From contig VXBM01000135.1 in assembly GCA_013400155.1 (NCBI GenBank), positions 954,130 to 1,018,129 of the forward strand: a stretch of 64,000 nucleotides of DNA, written 5' to 3'. How positions within the stretch are numbered: the stretch's first letter is position 1; each line of letters starts with the position of its first letter. This document shows, piece after piece, positions 12,801-26,924 of the stretch. This DNA comes from Helopsaltes ochotensis. Taxonomy: Eukaryota; Chordata; Aves; Passeriformes; Locustellidae. Made by a program: the position numbers and the translations under genes. Below the pieces are notes generated by a model. That model did not search any database and was not told where the DNA came from. It saw nothing but the letters and a program-made list of their open reading frames with translations.

Positions 12801-14624
12801 TAGCAGAATTTCTATGTGCTCTAAACACTGTATTTTGTTCTGTTTCGTTTCTGCAGGAATTTTGTTAAGATATTCCCATATGTTTTAGGGGTTGTGAAGA
12901 GTGAACACATTTTAAAAGATTCAAACATGACATTACAGAAGCCAAATAGCTTAGCTGTTTTCCAACGTATTGGACCTTTGTACAAATAGTAAAATTATCC
13001 AGGGGATAGAAAATATTCACACAACTTTTCTTTCATATGTTAAGTCCTCAGGTTTTAAGTATGAACCAGCTTCCAACTGCTGAGGGAGAAAGAACTTCCC
13101 CATAGGTAGTACCTGCCACAGCAGCCTGCTACACCAAGTTGAAACATCTGCTTCCAACCATTGCTGGACAGAAATACACATACAGTTCTCTGACAATAAT
13201 TAATGTCTTTTGTTTCTTTCACCATTAGTAGCATTCTTCACAAACATTTCCTACAATTACTTACAGTCCTAATATAGTGAATTTGCCAGTGTCATGCCCA
13301 TTGTTTATTCTCATATTTCATCAGGTGTGACTGTACAAATGAATGCATATAGAAAAAAAGTGGGAAACAAATTGATTTATGCATCCAAGTCAGAAACTCA
13401 GTTACAAGAAATCCATTCAGCCAACAGAGGAGAAAAAAATCCGGGTAAATTGTACAAACTTTGCAAGTAAAGCAATCATGCCTGACTTTTGGGTTTCTTT
13501 GTCTGACTGCCAAATGAAAAAGCAGAGTCAAATATAAGAGTAAGATATCCTGTCCTGTCAAAACTTATGGAGAATACACCAAAGCTCAAACAGTAAAACT
13601 TTCCAGGAAAACTGGAATCCTGCTGTATATTTTCCTCAGAGAGGCAAAGCAGATTGGACTCATGCACATGATTAATTACAATGACCTGCCAGGAGTCCAC
13701 ACCACCACGACCCAAAAATGAATGCGGAAAGGGTAGAAATGTTATAAAACAGACAGTGAAAAAAAACTGAAGGAAGGCAGAATTGAATAGGGAGCCAGAA
13801 AATTAACTGTCAGGCTGGAGAAAACAAGACAGGAAAAGGAGTAGCTCAACAGGAGACAAAACGTTCAGGGGCTCAAGCTGTCATAATAGAACAGCTGGAA
13901 CAGAGGAGCTTTTTCCTATGGTGGCTATTTCTTCCTATTTCTTTTTTATGCTGGGATCTTGGGAGAAAAAACAGAGTTCATGTATGACTTCCCTTTACTC
14001 TGTTCAGGAATTCACTGGAACATGGGGACTCCGTTTACGTTAATGTCATTTAAGACAAATAAATTAGAAGTTACATCAACAGAGATCCTTGCTGGAGAAG
14101 TGCTCTCTAACATGATCTAGCAAGCTGTCCATATTTTGTCCAAGTGTGAACTTGCACAGCATTCACTTAATTTTGACTATGCAATAAAACAGCAGTTCAA
14201 AAAAGAGCTCTCCCACTAGGAAACAGACAATATTGTCTAAAACTTTGAACACTGGAAGAGCACATTCTGTTTCCAGTTCTGACAGTGAACTGCTGTTCTT
14301 TCTCCATCTGTTAAGTTTCTCAGGTCATGGCTGACAGTAATGAAGTGTCATGTAAGAAATAAATACACCATAAACTTGATAAAAAGGCTTGATTAAAAAA
14401 TGTTATGCATTTCAACTGAGGGTGCTGAATTAACTAAATGGCAGGTTTTGCCATTGACTTTTGGTTTTTTCTCAATTGAAGAAACCAAATAGCTTCAATT
14501 ACTTTCTACCCTTCTCTTTTTTCTTCTGTTCTTTATTGCCTAATGAAATGTGATGTAAATGCAACAGTAAAGAAATTACAGTAATCTTGCATGCTGTTTA
14601 GAATAAAAAAATGGTTGGTTGGTA

Positions 14625-14845
14625 GGTATATTTGGAGGCTGTCTAGTCCAATCCCTGTCTCAAGGCCAGCTACCAAGCGGGGTCAGGCTGTTCCGGGCCT
14701 TGTCAAGTTTCTACTGTTTCAAGGATGGAGATCCCATAGGCTTTCTTCTCCAGTGCTTAACCAATGTCACAATGAAATTTTTATCCCCATATCCAGCTGG
14801 AATTGCTCTTGCTACAACTTGTGGCTGTTGCCTCCTTTCACTGAC
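14625..14845 (-). mobile_element. CR1 LINE 3' fragment, minus orientation
   Basis: Read on the plus strand, 'ctgtctagtccaatccctg', 'caaggatggagatcccatag', 'ccagtgcttaaccaatgtca' and 'atccagctggaattgctctt' match the reverse complement of CR1. The open frames across it (for example 14591-14965) come from the repeat and are not a gene. Confidence 0.85.
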
Positions 14846-14889
14846 CATCACAGAATCACAGAATACTTAGAGTTGGAAGTGACCTCTGG
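14846..14889 (-). mobile_element. Second CR1 3' terminus abutting the first
   Basis: The sequence 'tcacagaatcacagaatact' followed by 'agttggaagtgacctctgg' is the reverse complement of a CR1 3' end. It lies where the first fragment would be expected to continue into coding sequence, so it is probably a separate insertion. The right boundary is unclear; I see nothing certain beyond 14889. Confidence 0.75.
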
Positions 14890-16393
14890 AGAAATGTGTA
14901 TTAATTGTGTAGGGGTTGATTCCATCTATCACAGGGATCCAGTACCATTTGAAAGGCCCTTTTGAAAGGATATCCTTTTTGACACCCTGCTGCCATCCAG
15001 TAGGGCCTACATGTCCCCAGGTTCCTTTATGACTCTGTCATTCTGCTGCCCAGGGTGGGGCATCTCAAATGACACTCAGGAATTACTGTACTGATGGCTG
15101 ATTCAGTAAATAATCCTCAAATATTTGTAAGTCTGACTGAACCATATTTTCATTGCCTGAAGTGGAAGTTTAAGTGCTTAAAATGACTGTGGATGCTTAA
15201 CCCCAAGCATGTAAGTGGAGGTTTCTTTAGTGTCATCAGTGTCTGGGCTACTCTAAGGTGGATGACAGAATCGGCACTGCAAACATTACCTGTGATAATC
15301 TGGCATCAATGACAGTGGCTTTAGCCACCTTCTGCTACCAAAATTGGTTCTAAAATTGGCTTTCAACAGAATCACTGAGCAATATTAGAGATATTGTCCA
15401 GGGAAGAATACAATTAAATTCATCAGGAGTGAATGTCAAGTTCTGTACATGATCAGCTGTATAAGGACGGGCTGAACAATTATGGTCTCTGGTACTATAG
15501 AAAAAGGTCTCTAAAGTATGGTGAGCCATGAGTTGAAAGTTATTCACTGTTAGGCTGCTACAAAAAAAACAGAACATACCATATTGGGATAGATAAACAA
15601 TAGTTTTGTTTGCAAAACATGTGAAGCAACTTGTCAGTAGCATAACCTCAGGGGGAGCACCGTGTCCATTTTTGGGCACTGCAGATCAAGAGGAATGTGG
15701 GTCAGTCCAGACAAGCAACAGAAATAACTGAAGGTCTCAGAAACATGGCTCACAAATGTTGAAGGAATTAGGACTGGATAATCCAGATACAGCTGAGGAA
15801 AGACAACTTGGCATGACTTAATCTTTTCTGACTTTAAAAGTGACAAAAAGAACAAGGAGAACATAAAGACTCAGGGCCATTTCTGGTGCTGATTGGTACT
15901 AAAGATGTTTGGCCACTATGATTTATTTCTCTCATGCAAGTGTATCAGGATCAGGGTCCATGCAGCCAGTTCATCCATCACTACTGCTTAGCTCACCCTC
16001 ATGAGCTAGGCTTTTGGCAACAGAAAGCTCTCAGAAAATATGAAGCTACTGCCAAACACTGAGGACTGTCCAGTCTTGTAACCATTTTTTTCCCCTATAC
16101 TATGCATCACTTTGTATTTGTACAAAGGGTGTTTACACCACATAAAGAGCTGAGTCAGAAACAGAGGCAAGCTACACAAATCATTCATGACAAAATGTGA
16201 CTATATTTCTGTTTCTTTAAAGGCAGAATCCAAGTGTAACTATCAGCTGAGAGTTAAGTAGTGCTGTGGAGTTGTGCACAAAAAAATGTACTTCTGTTTA
16301 AAAGGAAAAAAAAAAAAAGAATGAAAAATAAATCCATTGATAAAAATCTGATGCCAGGGAGTAGCAAGGGCCAGCTGCTGCCTAAGGGCAGTG

Positions 16394-16432
16394 ATGGTGA
16401 AGGTAATCCAGGGCAAGCAATACCTTCACCAT
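16394..16432. repeat. Perfect 12-bp inverted repeat, 15-nt loop
   Basis: The arms 'atggtgaaggta' (16394-16405) and 'taccttcaccat' (16421-16432) are exact reverse complements. They lie in a relatively GC-rich patch of otherwise AT-rich intergenic DNA. Confidence 0.85.
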
Positions 16433-19352
16433 GTGGGTGAAGTCCTACAGGGCTGAGCAAATGAGCTGGTAGCAGGATCTGTCAACAGCCCCAGATCCAG
16501 GTCCACAACTGATGCTGAGGATCCTATCAGGATAAAATAACATGGAAATAGCTTCAAACAGACACAAAACAGGGACAGAGAGGCTGTGGCCAAGCTTAAA
16601 TGGTGTCCTGGCCCTACAGGAAGGGATGTGGAAGGGGTGCAGGATTAGCAAGGTCTATCAGTTGTCTCATGGCTCTGAAAAGTTTCAAAGGAGCAAAAAA
16701 TTACATATTCTTGATTTAACACACATCGGACTGATTTTAAGGGTAGCTGTTCTTAAAAACAATTGATCCTATTCAGCATTTTAAAGTCCAAAGGAAGATG
16801 GATAAAATTCAATAAATACAATGATGTGTTCACTACTATTGAATTCAAATATAGACATTTCTACCAACAACAAAACATGTGATATATTTTCTAATAAATA
16901 TGGGCTGAAAGAAAGATCTTTGGTCTTAGGTTATGCTTGAAGTTTACCAAAATTACATCCTGGGTTGATGGCAGAACCAACTGTGCCAAAATCTTTTATA
17001 ATAGTTATGTGGTCTTGGAAAAAAAATCTCATGAAATCTCCTGAGAATTATCGTTTTTTGAAAATCTTGGCTGCATCTCAAATGGGAAACAGGCTCTTCC
17101 AGCTTTGGGATTTTACTGGAAACCATAAGCAAAGAAATGATGTTGAAGCTGGGAATTCAAATGTTTCCCTGCCCTTCTTGGCCAGAGATTAGATGAGCTG
17201 GATGTGACATACTAGTTTCAATCCATCTGTTCTTTCAGGCACTATCGGATACATAGCTCATTTCACTGACAGCAAATGCTCTGAATAATTTGTATTACTT
17301 GCATTCTGCAATATCCTTGGTGATCTGTTCTCCTTCCCCACTTCCCCCACAGACACAGACCTAGCTATTCATCATGTGCTCCTCACCTCATTGTACTGTG
17401 AGACAGCTGTGCTCCCATGGATTGCTTTTGACCATTTGGCTGCAAAAGCTGGCTGGCAATCCTGTACAGCTGTAACCTTGGCCCACTAACTTTCTAATGA
17501 AAGCCATGCCACAGTGGGTACCAAGGGGAAAACAAATACCCTTTTGTCCATGGAAAGTCTGGCAGGGAAGCAGATCCACTTTTGATTCAATAACAAATTT
17601 CCTTTGACTGCAGCCCTCCCTTTGATTTTTTTCACGGTTAGTCAAATTGTCAGAATAACTAAGGGCAGGAGGAGACCTACAGTACTTTAGGCCACAGCTG
17701 CCAATTATTTGAAACAAAGAATCTATGGACAATTAGCAAAGAAACTGCTAAATCTATTCTTAAAGTTCTGCCTTAATGGGAGGTGGTTGAGGTGGTTTCA
17801 TTCCTCAAACTGGTTTCTTTTTCGTATGCACACACATTCAGTAGAAAAGCCTGGATCGGTGAGGAATGTCTGGCATTTCTGCTGTCCGTGTGCATGTACA
17901 TTGGAGCTCGTTATTTTTAGAAGCCCATCGAATCCAAGTATGCATGAATTCTCACGTAACCTCATAGCATGAACAGCTCAGGCAGTCAGGGATGTGAGGC
18001 TTTATCAGATTAAGCACACAACTTGGTCCCTGCTGAGTGTTTTTCACACAAACACTTGCTGCATATTCCAGTCCAGGGGCAAATGGTACTGTAAAATTAA
18101 AATGGAGAAGAGAAGCAAGAAACGTTGTGGTAGCTGGGGTGTAGCATAACTCTGCAGGGCAGAGCTAAAAGTCATTAACCTGCAGACGGCATGGGGAAAG
18201 CTGGATGTTCAGTGCATTTTAGACAGCCCTATGTCTTTTGTAAGTGGCTCAAGAAAATGGTTTTTTTCTTAGGGGAAATTTTCTGTAAATAGGAGATTTC
18301 TGACAGGTCTACTGTAGTTTTCTGACCCATGCCCAGAAATGAAGCCTTATTTCTTCTCTCTTGGCCAGATCATCTGATAAGCAGCCTTTAAGGGCCTTCA
18401 CAGTAGAAGTAAAACAGGGTCAGCTTTACAAAGAAAAAGCCCAAGGAAGGTCAGCTTTTGAGAACGTTTGAGACATAGTTATTCATGTAAGAGAGAGGGG
18501 CAAATTTGAACTGGAAATTTCCAGAGCTTTTTCATTTTCCCTTTATTTCCAAAAAGAGTAAGGATACCATTTCTCACAAGGCGAAAGACCACCAAATGTA
18601 AGGAAGATATTAAAGAAAATATCCCAGTGTTGGGGATAGAGGATTTACTGATTCAACCACAGAACAGGTTTACGACAAGCTTCCACTTAAAGAGGGCATT
18701 GTTTTAAAGTCAGGGAAAGTATCCCTAAACAGCTGAGTGGTTTTAGATCCCTGAAATTTTGCAGGCCAAGCAGAGGACAGTTTAAAGTGTCTTGCATCTC
18801 TGCTCTAGCACCAAAACATCCAAAGTCACTTGACATGTAAATGATTAGGTGCACTGAAAAAAGAAACAGGACAAAATTTCACTAGGGTAGTTCTGAAAAA
18901 AATTTTTTTTTTCAGTAAAATAAGGCAGAAATAAATGTGAAGCATGGTCCAAGTATTTTTAATTTTTTTAATTGAAGTGCTTAATCAGACTTCCAGTATT
19001 AAATTTAATCACCAAAGCTTGGGCCTAAAGCCTTTTGCTGAGGGAAGTGCAAGTTTAGAACATAAATACAACATTCCTGCATAATGTAGCTTTGATCTAA
19101 CGAATAATAACATGGAAGGATTCTTGTTCTATTAGTCCCAGAACACAAATGAAATGACCTTTTTGTTAACTTTCTCTAGTCTTGATTACATCCGTATGTC
19201 ATTTAGGTCTAAGAGGGTAAGACAAAAGTAATTAAAATTCTGTTGGCTTAAGGACAATCTCTGCTTTTGGACACAGAGGTTTTAAAAGGGGTTAAATTGA
19301 CTTCCCCCTCATTTTTATTTTAAGTTTCTTTTAAAAAACAGAATGAAGAAAT

Positions 19353-19362
19353 GGGGGGGGGG
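19353..19362. repeat. G run of 10
   Basis: An uninterrupted run of ten G inside an A-rich context. It is prone to slippage and to sequencing error. Confidence 0.8.
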
Positions 19363-20101
19363 AAGAGAGCTAATGATATGTTTAGTGCTACTTGTTGATT
19401 CTTGTGAGCTTGTCCAGAGTTTATAATGCACATTTCCTTAAGAGAGGAGATTAAGTTTTACATAAATAAAGATAGCTTGGTGTCGTGCTACTGGAATTGT
19501 GCAGGCTTAAGGCAGCTGCTAAAAATACTGTGTATGAATATGCTGAATGTCTTTCTAGTCCCTATGGTAACCAAAGGAACAATCAGTTGCTCTGAGGACA
19601 AGTGGAAAAGAAGTGGTATGAGAAAAACAGACCCTTTCTGACTAGAGCAAGGAAAAGGCATGATCTCTGCAGCCTCCTAGAAATAATGTACACTGTCATT
19701 AAAACTTAGAGTATGCAACCAAAGATCCAAGTATCACAAAGGGGATGAAAAATAAAGAGCTGGCACAAAGCTCTGTGGTTTTTACGATTGGGCTTGAGGT
19801 ACAGAGGTAATTTTCAGCCTGTAATTATTATTTCCCTGCTACTGTCAAGGCTTCCATAGACTAATTTCTCCTCTTTCAGGGTTTCTAATTGGATCTGAAC
19901 AAAGCCCCATGGCTCATTTTGCTCAGCACCCAACATCAGTCATTTTTAGAGGTGTATCCAAGCCACTGCCAGGCCTAAAGTAGGATTTCCTTACTCCAGG
20001 GCAGAAGTATCTATTAACACCAGCATAATATATCTGCAGCACTCCACCAGAACTCACTGAGTTTCTTGTCACAGCATAATCTTATGTGAATTTTCATAGA
20101 G

Positions 20102-20134
20102 AAAAATATTAATGAGAGTAAAAATATTAATGAG
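20102..20134. repeat. Short tandem duplication, 18-bp unit
   Basis: 'aaaaatattaatgag' occurs at 20102-20116 and again at 20120-20134, separated by 'agt'. Confidence 0.8.
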
Positions 20135-23100
20135 TATGAGAGATCAGGTTGGTATACTGAAGATGTGTAATCTTGTTGCTTTTGCTGTGGAGATCTCAGA
20201 GAGCAGGAAGGAAATGTTCCTGAGGAACACAAGGGAAAGGAAGAGGATCTGGAGCATGAATTTGCAGCAGAGAATTGGAGGAACTAGCTGAGGAAAATGA
20301 ACACCTGGCATAGTAATTGAAGTTCATAACATGATTTTACATGTGAACATCAAATCTGTACCAAACATTCGTTAAATATACTTTCCAAAAACATATATCT
20401 ATGCACCAAAACATATAAAAATGTCACTAGAATACAACTATATAAACAACTGTAACAGTGAACAGCCATAACTGATTTTAGTCACTGTCTAAATCACTGA
20501 GCATCCAGCAATGCTCAAACTAGCAAAATAGCTTTTTCTATCAAATGATTGCTTAAAAGTATTTTCTTACATGTCACTCTAAAGCTTGTAGAGTTCTTTT
20601 GGGCTTCACACCAGAAAAATGACTGCCACTGAGAAGGACTCTTTATGTTGTGTCTCTGATCTAGGAAACACTGTCTCTACATGCAGATTTAGAAATTCTT
20701 TGCCTCATCATTCTCAGCAGGCATTGTCTTTTTAAGTCTCTCTCTCCATTATTTGAAAAGGTAGAAGAAAAAAATTGAATACATTTAGTGTACTACATAG
20801 AGAAAAATGTATTTTTCATTCCTGCATATCACTTCCAGAATTTCAGCAACAGATGTAACTGAACGACCAAAGCTTCTGAGACCGGAGGGGATGCAAAATC
20901 CCTTCTTTCTGCCCTAGGTAAGGTATGCTATTTTCTTGGCAGTTTTTGAGTGGCACCTCCTAGGCAGAAATTCGTGTATATGTGCTAGGTTTTGGAATTC
21001 CATACAGTTAATTTGGAATTGCACCATATGTGGAATGATCTGGACAGAGTTCCAGGATGCGTGACCCACTGGATGTGATGCACAGACTGGCATCTCAGAG
21101 CTGAAATGTACACCTGCACTAGGTCTGGTCCATCCAAAACATGATTTACCAGTGCACTATAAGCAGAATACAGTTAAGACAGCAGTCTCAATATACATCA
21201 TGCATTACTGGCCTCCACTGTAGTAATTACCATTATTGGCTAATAAAAGACAAATCATCCTCACATGTCCCTGTAATTCTCAAATTCATACATGTCCATC
21301 TGGTAAAGAAATTTACATTTAGGGCATTGTAATAGCATGTACCGATTTACTTTCCAAATCTAGAAATTATATTTTTCCTGTCTTATATCTCATCAGGCAG
21401 ATATTTTTACCATTATTGTTGTCTCATACTTTTTTTGCTCCATTTATTTACTTTCCAACACCCGTTCTCTCTCATTGGAGAATACAAGTCTCAGAAAAGT
21501 GATGGCAATGGAGGAAGGAAGTTAGCAGCAGCAGGAAGAAGATGGATGCAAGATTCAGGCTGGACAAAATTTCAAAGCAAGAACATATGCACTCATCCTC
21601 TTATTTCCTTTTCGCTTTATCAAGACACATCTCTTGCTTCAAACATCCCTAGAAGTATGAGGTGCTGTCAGTGCACCTTAAAAAATCAGTGGAAGTGCCT
21701 AGATCTACAGAGTCCTGGGGAAAAGAATAGAGTCACTTCAATCACAGGAATGCATCATTAATCAAGTAGTAAAAAAGTGCTGGGTTTACAAAGTTGTACT
21801 TTTTCTTCAGTAACGCTGGATTTTATCACTTCTAACAAACTGTTGGTAGAGCATGACAAAAGAAGAGAAAGGACAAGATCTTCGGATTATCAGAGCTCAC
21901 TGTCAGTCATTGCGAAGACTGCAAATATTGATAAAATCCTGGGCAGCCAATTCAGGTATCCAAAAGCAGAGTTGTTTTTTCCTCCTGCATGTGCTGAGGG
22001 AGAGCCTTAAGGAAGTTGTACAAAGGCAGACTGAAAATTGTTGCTCCTCCCTGCCACACACTTCATGGCCAAAACTTGGAGGGGAGCTAACAAACATTAT
22101 AAATAAGGAAAAATAAATACAAAAAATACGAAAAGAGGTTACAATAAAGCAGAAATTGGAAACAGGCATACGTCAAAAAAACAAGCAACAGTCTAAATAG
22201 AGACAGGCTGGCATCAGTTCAAGCTATGTGACTTAAAATAATTTAGCAGTCACCTTTAAAAAGAAGTCGTAAAAATGCCTTGGTTGTATCAACAACTTAA
22301 ACTCTTCTACAGAGTAAAATCTCTGTTTGTCTTTCTTTCCCCTGTTTTCTCTGTTTTTTCATGCATCTTGTATTTCCCTCAGGTCCTATTCCTCACAGAT
22401 AAATTCTCCTCCTGCTCAGAAATGTATTATTTAGACTACTTAAACCCAGGGTTTTTTTAATTATACTGATAAGCAATGGTATTTTTCTGGGTCTTTGACA
22501 AGGAGTGACATTTAAAATAATACTAAGTTAATGCAACACAAATTTTTGCACAATTGTTTTTACTCTATTATGTCTCAAAATAACAGGAATGCAGTTAAGA
22601 GCATAAACACTTCTGAAGAGATAATAGTGCTTTAGCTTTGCCATCTATAAAGATGAACAATTAAGAAAAACTAACATATGAAAATGAGATTACCATAAAA
22701 CAGCCCGGAATAGTTATGGTGAACATTTTTTGTTGTTTAAATGGGGATAAAATATTGTTGAAATGTATTCAAAAAAACCCCAAACAAACTTTTTAAAATG
22801 CGCTGTCACAGAAAACATAAATGGCATTGGCTATGTCCCAAGTAGAACCAAGCTAAAATATCCACGCGTTCACAAAGATTTCCCAAAAACTCCTTGAAAC
22901 TGTGAAGTGTGTCACAAGGAGGATTTTCCTGATGAAACCATGTATAAATAGCTTCAATGAAGTAAGCAAAGAAGTTAATTCTGGCAGAAGGGATCTACTC
23001 TGAGCTATTGAGAAGTTGCTCTCTCCTCATGTATCACTGTCAATTTAAATCAATGGATACTACAGCTCAAACCACCAGAGAAGATTAAAACCTGGGATAG

Positions 23101-26100
23101 GTAGCTTATTACCTCATTTCCAGCCACAGACGTTGGGCTGCCAGGAATGTCCTCTGCCCCTTTTTGGCTCAGCACAGGACACTGTTCAACCCATCTCCCT
23201 ACCCGACTGCCTTCTTGTCCCTTCTACACACTGAGGAAAATGTAGGTGTAACTAGCTAGTTTAGAAAGATAATTTGTTCCAAGCTGTTGTGTTCCTCAAG
23301 TGAATGTCAGATGAATTTATAATTGTGGGAACTCTTGAAACATTTCCAGCCTTACACAACATGTTTGTTTTAGGGCTCTGGCAACGACTGTAATGTGTGG
23401 GTCTGCTGAGATTTGGAACAGCTGCATTATTTTCCTCAGCCACCTGGAAGAAAGTAAAATATTGAAAAAAGCTGGTTTATAAGGACTCCCTAATGTCCAC
23501 AAACTAGTCTGGTTAATAAAAGAGAAAATATTCCTGATTTTTTCAGCTGCAAAACAAATAGTAAATGTACAATTGCTGCTTTTTGTCAAGGACATAAAAA
23601 TGTCAGGAGGCTTGCAAGGCTTAAAATCAACACACAGTAGCTTGCCTAGTGTCTTTATTTGGGGGTACATAAAGTATTTGTGAATGGACTTTTCAGACCT
23701 GTTCTGTAAATCTGAAACTGAAGAGAGAAGACCTCAAACCTGTGTGCAATTCAGTGTAAACTAGGTGGTTTTAGCAGGAGTAAGAAGAAATTCATAAGGT
23801 TGTTTTAAGTTCTTAAATTCTTTTACTGGGGAAAAGACACACTTGAAATATACATTTTTGAGAGCAAAAGTTCTTTGAAAAAAGAAAAAGTGGCCAAGGT
23901 GAAATGGCAGCCCAAAGAATGGACTTCTCCATACTGAGTGATGTTCACCTTGTTGCAAATGCCCTTGAAATAATCAGCAAACTATTCATATATACAAATA
24001 TCACCAGCCATAACATTTCCTGCCCCTCAACATAACAAAGTGTGGCAAAATCCTTCATAATCCCCATTCCCTTCTTTGAGAGATAGGGATCTGTCTATCT
24101 TTAGGCTGACAAGCTGAACTTTGTGTGCACAGCCCTGGGAGCAGAGTGGATGGTCAGACGTCACCTGCCAACAGTGACTTTGTAGCTGGAGCAAAGCCTC
24201 AGGCAGGGATCGGGAATATGTCAGGAAACCCTGCTGAGCTGCAAGGCTCTACCTGCTGCTCTGCTCATATATGATCTCAGGGCCTGAGACGTGGTGGCAT
24301 CTATAACAAGAAATCCTCAAGCTGGCTCAAGATGGATTATCTTCTCTTACGTGGCCATTGGTTCATAAAGACGGTGCATAATGAATCCTCCTATATGCAG
24401 AGGCCATGGGCTGTTATGGACCAATCCACAGAACCTGGATATTGGCAGGAGAGATAAGCCTTTGAAGCAACTCTATAGTGGTGCTTTAATACCCAGGATT
24501 TCTCAGGTGGTCAAGGAGGAACTTTTTACTTTTAAAAAAGTGTTTCAAAATGTCTTCACAGGCTGATCAGAGTATTCCCACATGCAGATAAACAAGATTT
24601 TGCCCGAATTATTTTCACAAATTGTCCTGAAATGTCATCAATGTTAGGTAAATGAGGTAAAATGCTTAACTGCTGCTGTGAATAGGCAGAACATAGTATA
24701 AACAGCCAAAAACACTTGTCAGAGGTAACAGGTTTTGTCCAAGATATACCCATTTCAGCAGCATATATAAAGACCAGCTGTCTCACCAGACATCCTAAGC
24801 TGCTAGTCTAAAAATAATGTTTGGGTAGATAGTATTCTAAAAGAAAGAACTCTCTGGCCATCTGTGTTTGCAGGCTTTACAACCCTGAATATGCTTCTCC
24901 TTTACAAGTTACAACTCAGTTGAAAGACATATACACTGGAATTTCCCAACTAGGTTTCAGATATATACATTTCATTGAAATTGTTTTTTTCATTTCGTTG
25001 GGATTCTAAAATTTCAAAGAAAACAATCTGCATCTATTGCCAAGAGAATATCAAGTTTAATTGAAGTTATCTTTTGCCCCTGCATTTCAGAGATCGAATG
25101 GCAATGATTAAAATATGTTTTTGTAACAAATATTTATGCATCACTAACAAAATTCCTGCATTGTTCTTGTGTGGTGGCCATTGTGTAAGACCAACTCTTT
25201 ATACCACAGACAGTTCATCTCATCTTTGAAATATAAACTATGACGTTTACATGGCAAAGTGCTGTGTAAAGGGATCAGTGTGAGAGAAGTTGGCACCTCT
25301 TGAAAAAAAATAAACCAAATAAAATGTTTCTTTTTCAAGACTCCTCTGCTAAGTGAACTAGAATATAGGGACATTTAGTTATAATACTAAGAAAATGAAA
25401 TACAGAATACATTCCTCTCCTTTCACCCCCCCAAATCTAAATCTTCATTATTAACAATTTACAATGAGCTGCAAAACTGCATAGCTGCATTTGAAAATCC
25501 CAAAGGCCTAGTGCAATTCCTAACAGATGTATCATTGCTTTTATACAAAGGGGAATAATGTGGCCACCAACCACAAGAAATACATCAAGTTATATCTCTG
25601 GTGATGACTATAGCGTCTGGTGATGAAATCACGTGCCAACTATTTTTTTCAGCATCTTACACAGACCTAGAATTAGATCTGTCTGTGAAGCTCAGCAGAG
25701 AATTGCACTACATTTCACATCTTATTGCCTTTTCAGAAATGCTAGAACATTTAATTGAAATGATAATGCACTTATGAAGTCTATTATTTAGTAAGCCATT
25801 TGTCATCCTTACATCATGGATATAATCCAGATATCAGGTTCACTTATGTTAGACTCAAAATTGGTCTGCTGAGGCTTGATGACATGCTTGGTTTTTCCAA
25901 CTAAACCAAATCTGGATGCAAAGTGGGAGTGAGATGAGCAAACCTGGATGAAATTCCAAGGAAATGGGAGTAGAAGAATTAAGTAAGAAGAATTAAGGTG
26001 AGTAGTTAAGGACACAAGGAAGGGAAAAAGACCAAGCAGCCAAGGTGACAAATGCAGAAGAGAAGGAAAACTGAAAGGTGTATCAGAGAAGTGACAACAG

Positions 26101-26885
26101 GGCTAGATCCAAACAGGGATTGTCAGGTAATACAGAAATTACATAGACCTGTAGTCTTCAAGCAGCTCATATAATTGCCAGTTATCCCAGGCATTGTCCA
26201 TTATCTAGTCCATTGGTTTTTAGATATCTAAAAATTGCCACTCTTTAATTTGGCCTGTTTGTGCTAACTTGCTGGAATGTGATGGAAACGTGCAGGTTCT
26301 TTCTAACTCATTCGCAGGTATGAAGCCTGGCATTGTTTCCTTTACTGGCATACAGAGCTTCATCAACCTGATCCCTTGGAGTCAGCTGCATGTCTGCCTG
26401 ACTGCCCTGGCCTACAGTCAGCTGTTCTTCCATGCAGAACAGCCTAGCCTTCAGATAAAGTTGTTCTCAAGTCTGAATTTCCTCTGTCTTCATTCCATGA
26501 ACATTTAATATTAGGCACCACCTAGTTCTCAGCCTCTCATAATGAGTTACACCTGCAAAGCTGCATTGCTCCTCCATTTTATAAGCCATAAAATTACTGT
26601 CAAAGCACTAAAAAAATAAAAGTCTCAGTAGACTTTTACATTAAGTATTATCAAGTAGCTGAAAATTAGCACTAGCATGCCTTCTAGTTACGTAAAGGAA
26701 AATGTCCCTTCAGGTTAGTGTAGGTCGCTCGTTGTTAAGCATATTCTTTTATCATATAGCCCATTTTTAGTTTCTTAACTGTCATTGTGCATTATATTAA
26801 GTTTAATACCCAACATCATGTCTTTCTCTGACCATAATTTTAGTGGTATTTCTCATAAAGTAGCTGTCTTCAGAGAGATTTCTAC

Positions 26886-26924
26886 TATAGTATTTCTCAT
26901 AGTATTTCCATGAGAAATACTATA
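26886..26924. repeat. Perfect 15-bp inverted repeat, 9-nt loop
   Basis: The left arm 'tatagtatttctcat' (26886-26900) and the right arm 'atgagaaatactata' (26910-26924) are exact reverse complements around a 9-nt loop. The loop 'agtatttcc' itself repeats part of the left arm. Confidence 0.9.

Larger units (their letters stand above)
2336..14624. other. Long non-coding stretch, no gene recognised
   Basis: I find AT-rich sequence without splice-supported exons. All open frames are under 100 codons and show no family motifs. Local features are an A run at 3054-3070, a three-copy tandem repeat at 9829-9884, and short A/T tracts. Any regulatory elements here cannot be recognised without conservation data. 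Confidence 0.5.

Noticed and set aside
14591..14965. 124-codon open frame, one of the longest outside PXDN
   Set aside because: It runs antisense through CR1 3' sequence and has no protein family motif.
17388..17732. 114-codon minus-strand open frame
   Set aside because: No recognisable motif, and nothing in the flanks suggests an exon.
23317..23670. 117-codon minus-strand open frame
   Set aside because: No domain, no conserved splice structure and average AT-rich composition; cannot be supported as a gene.
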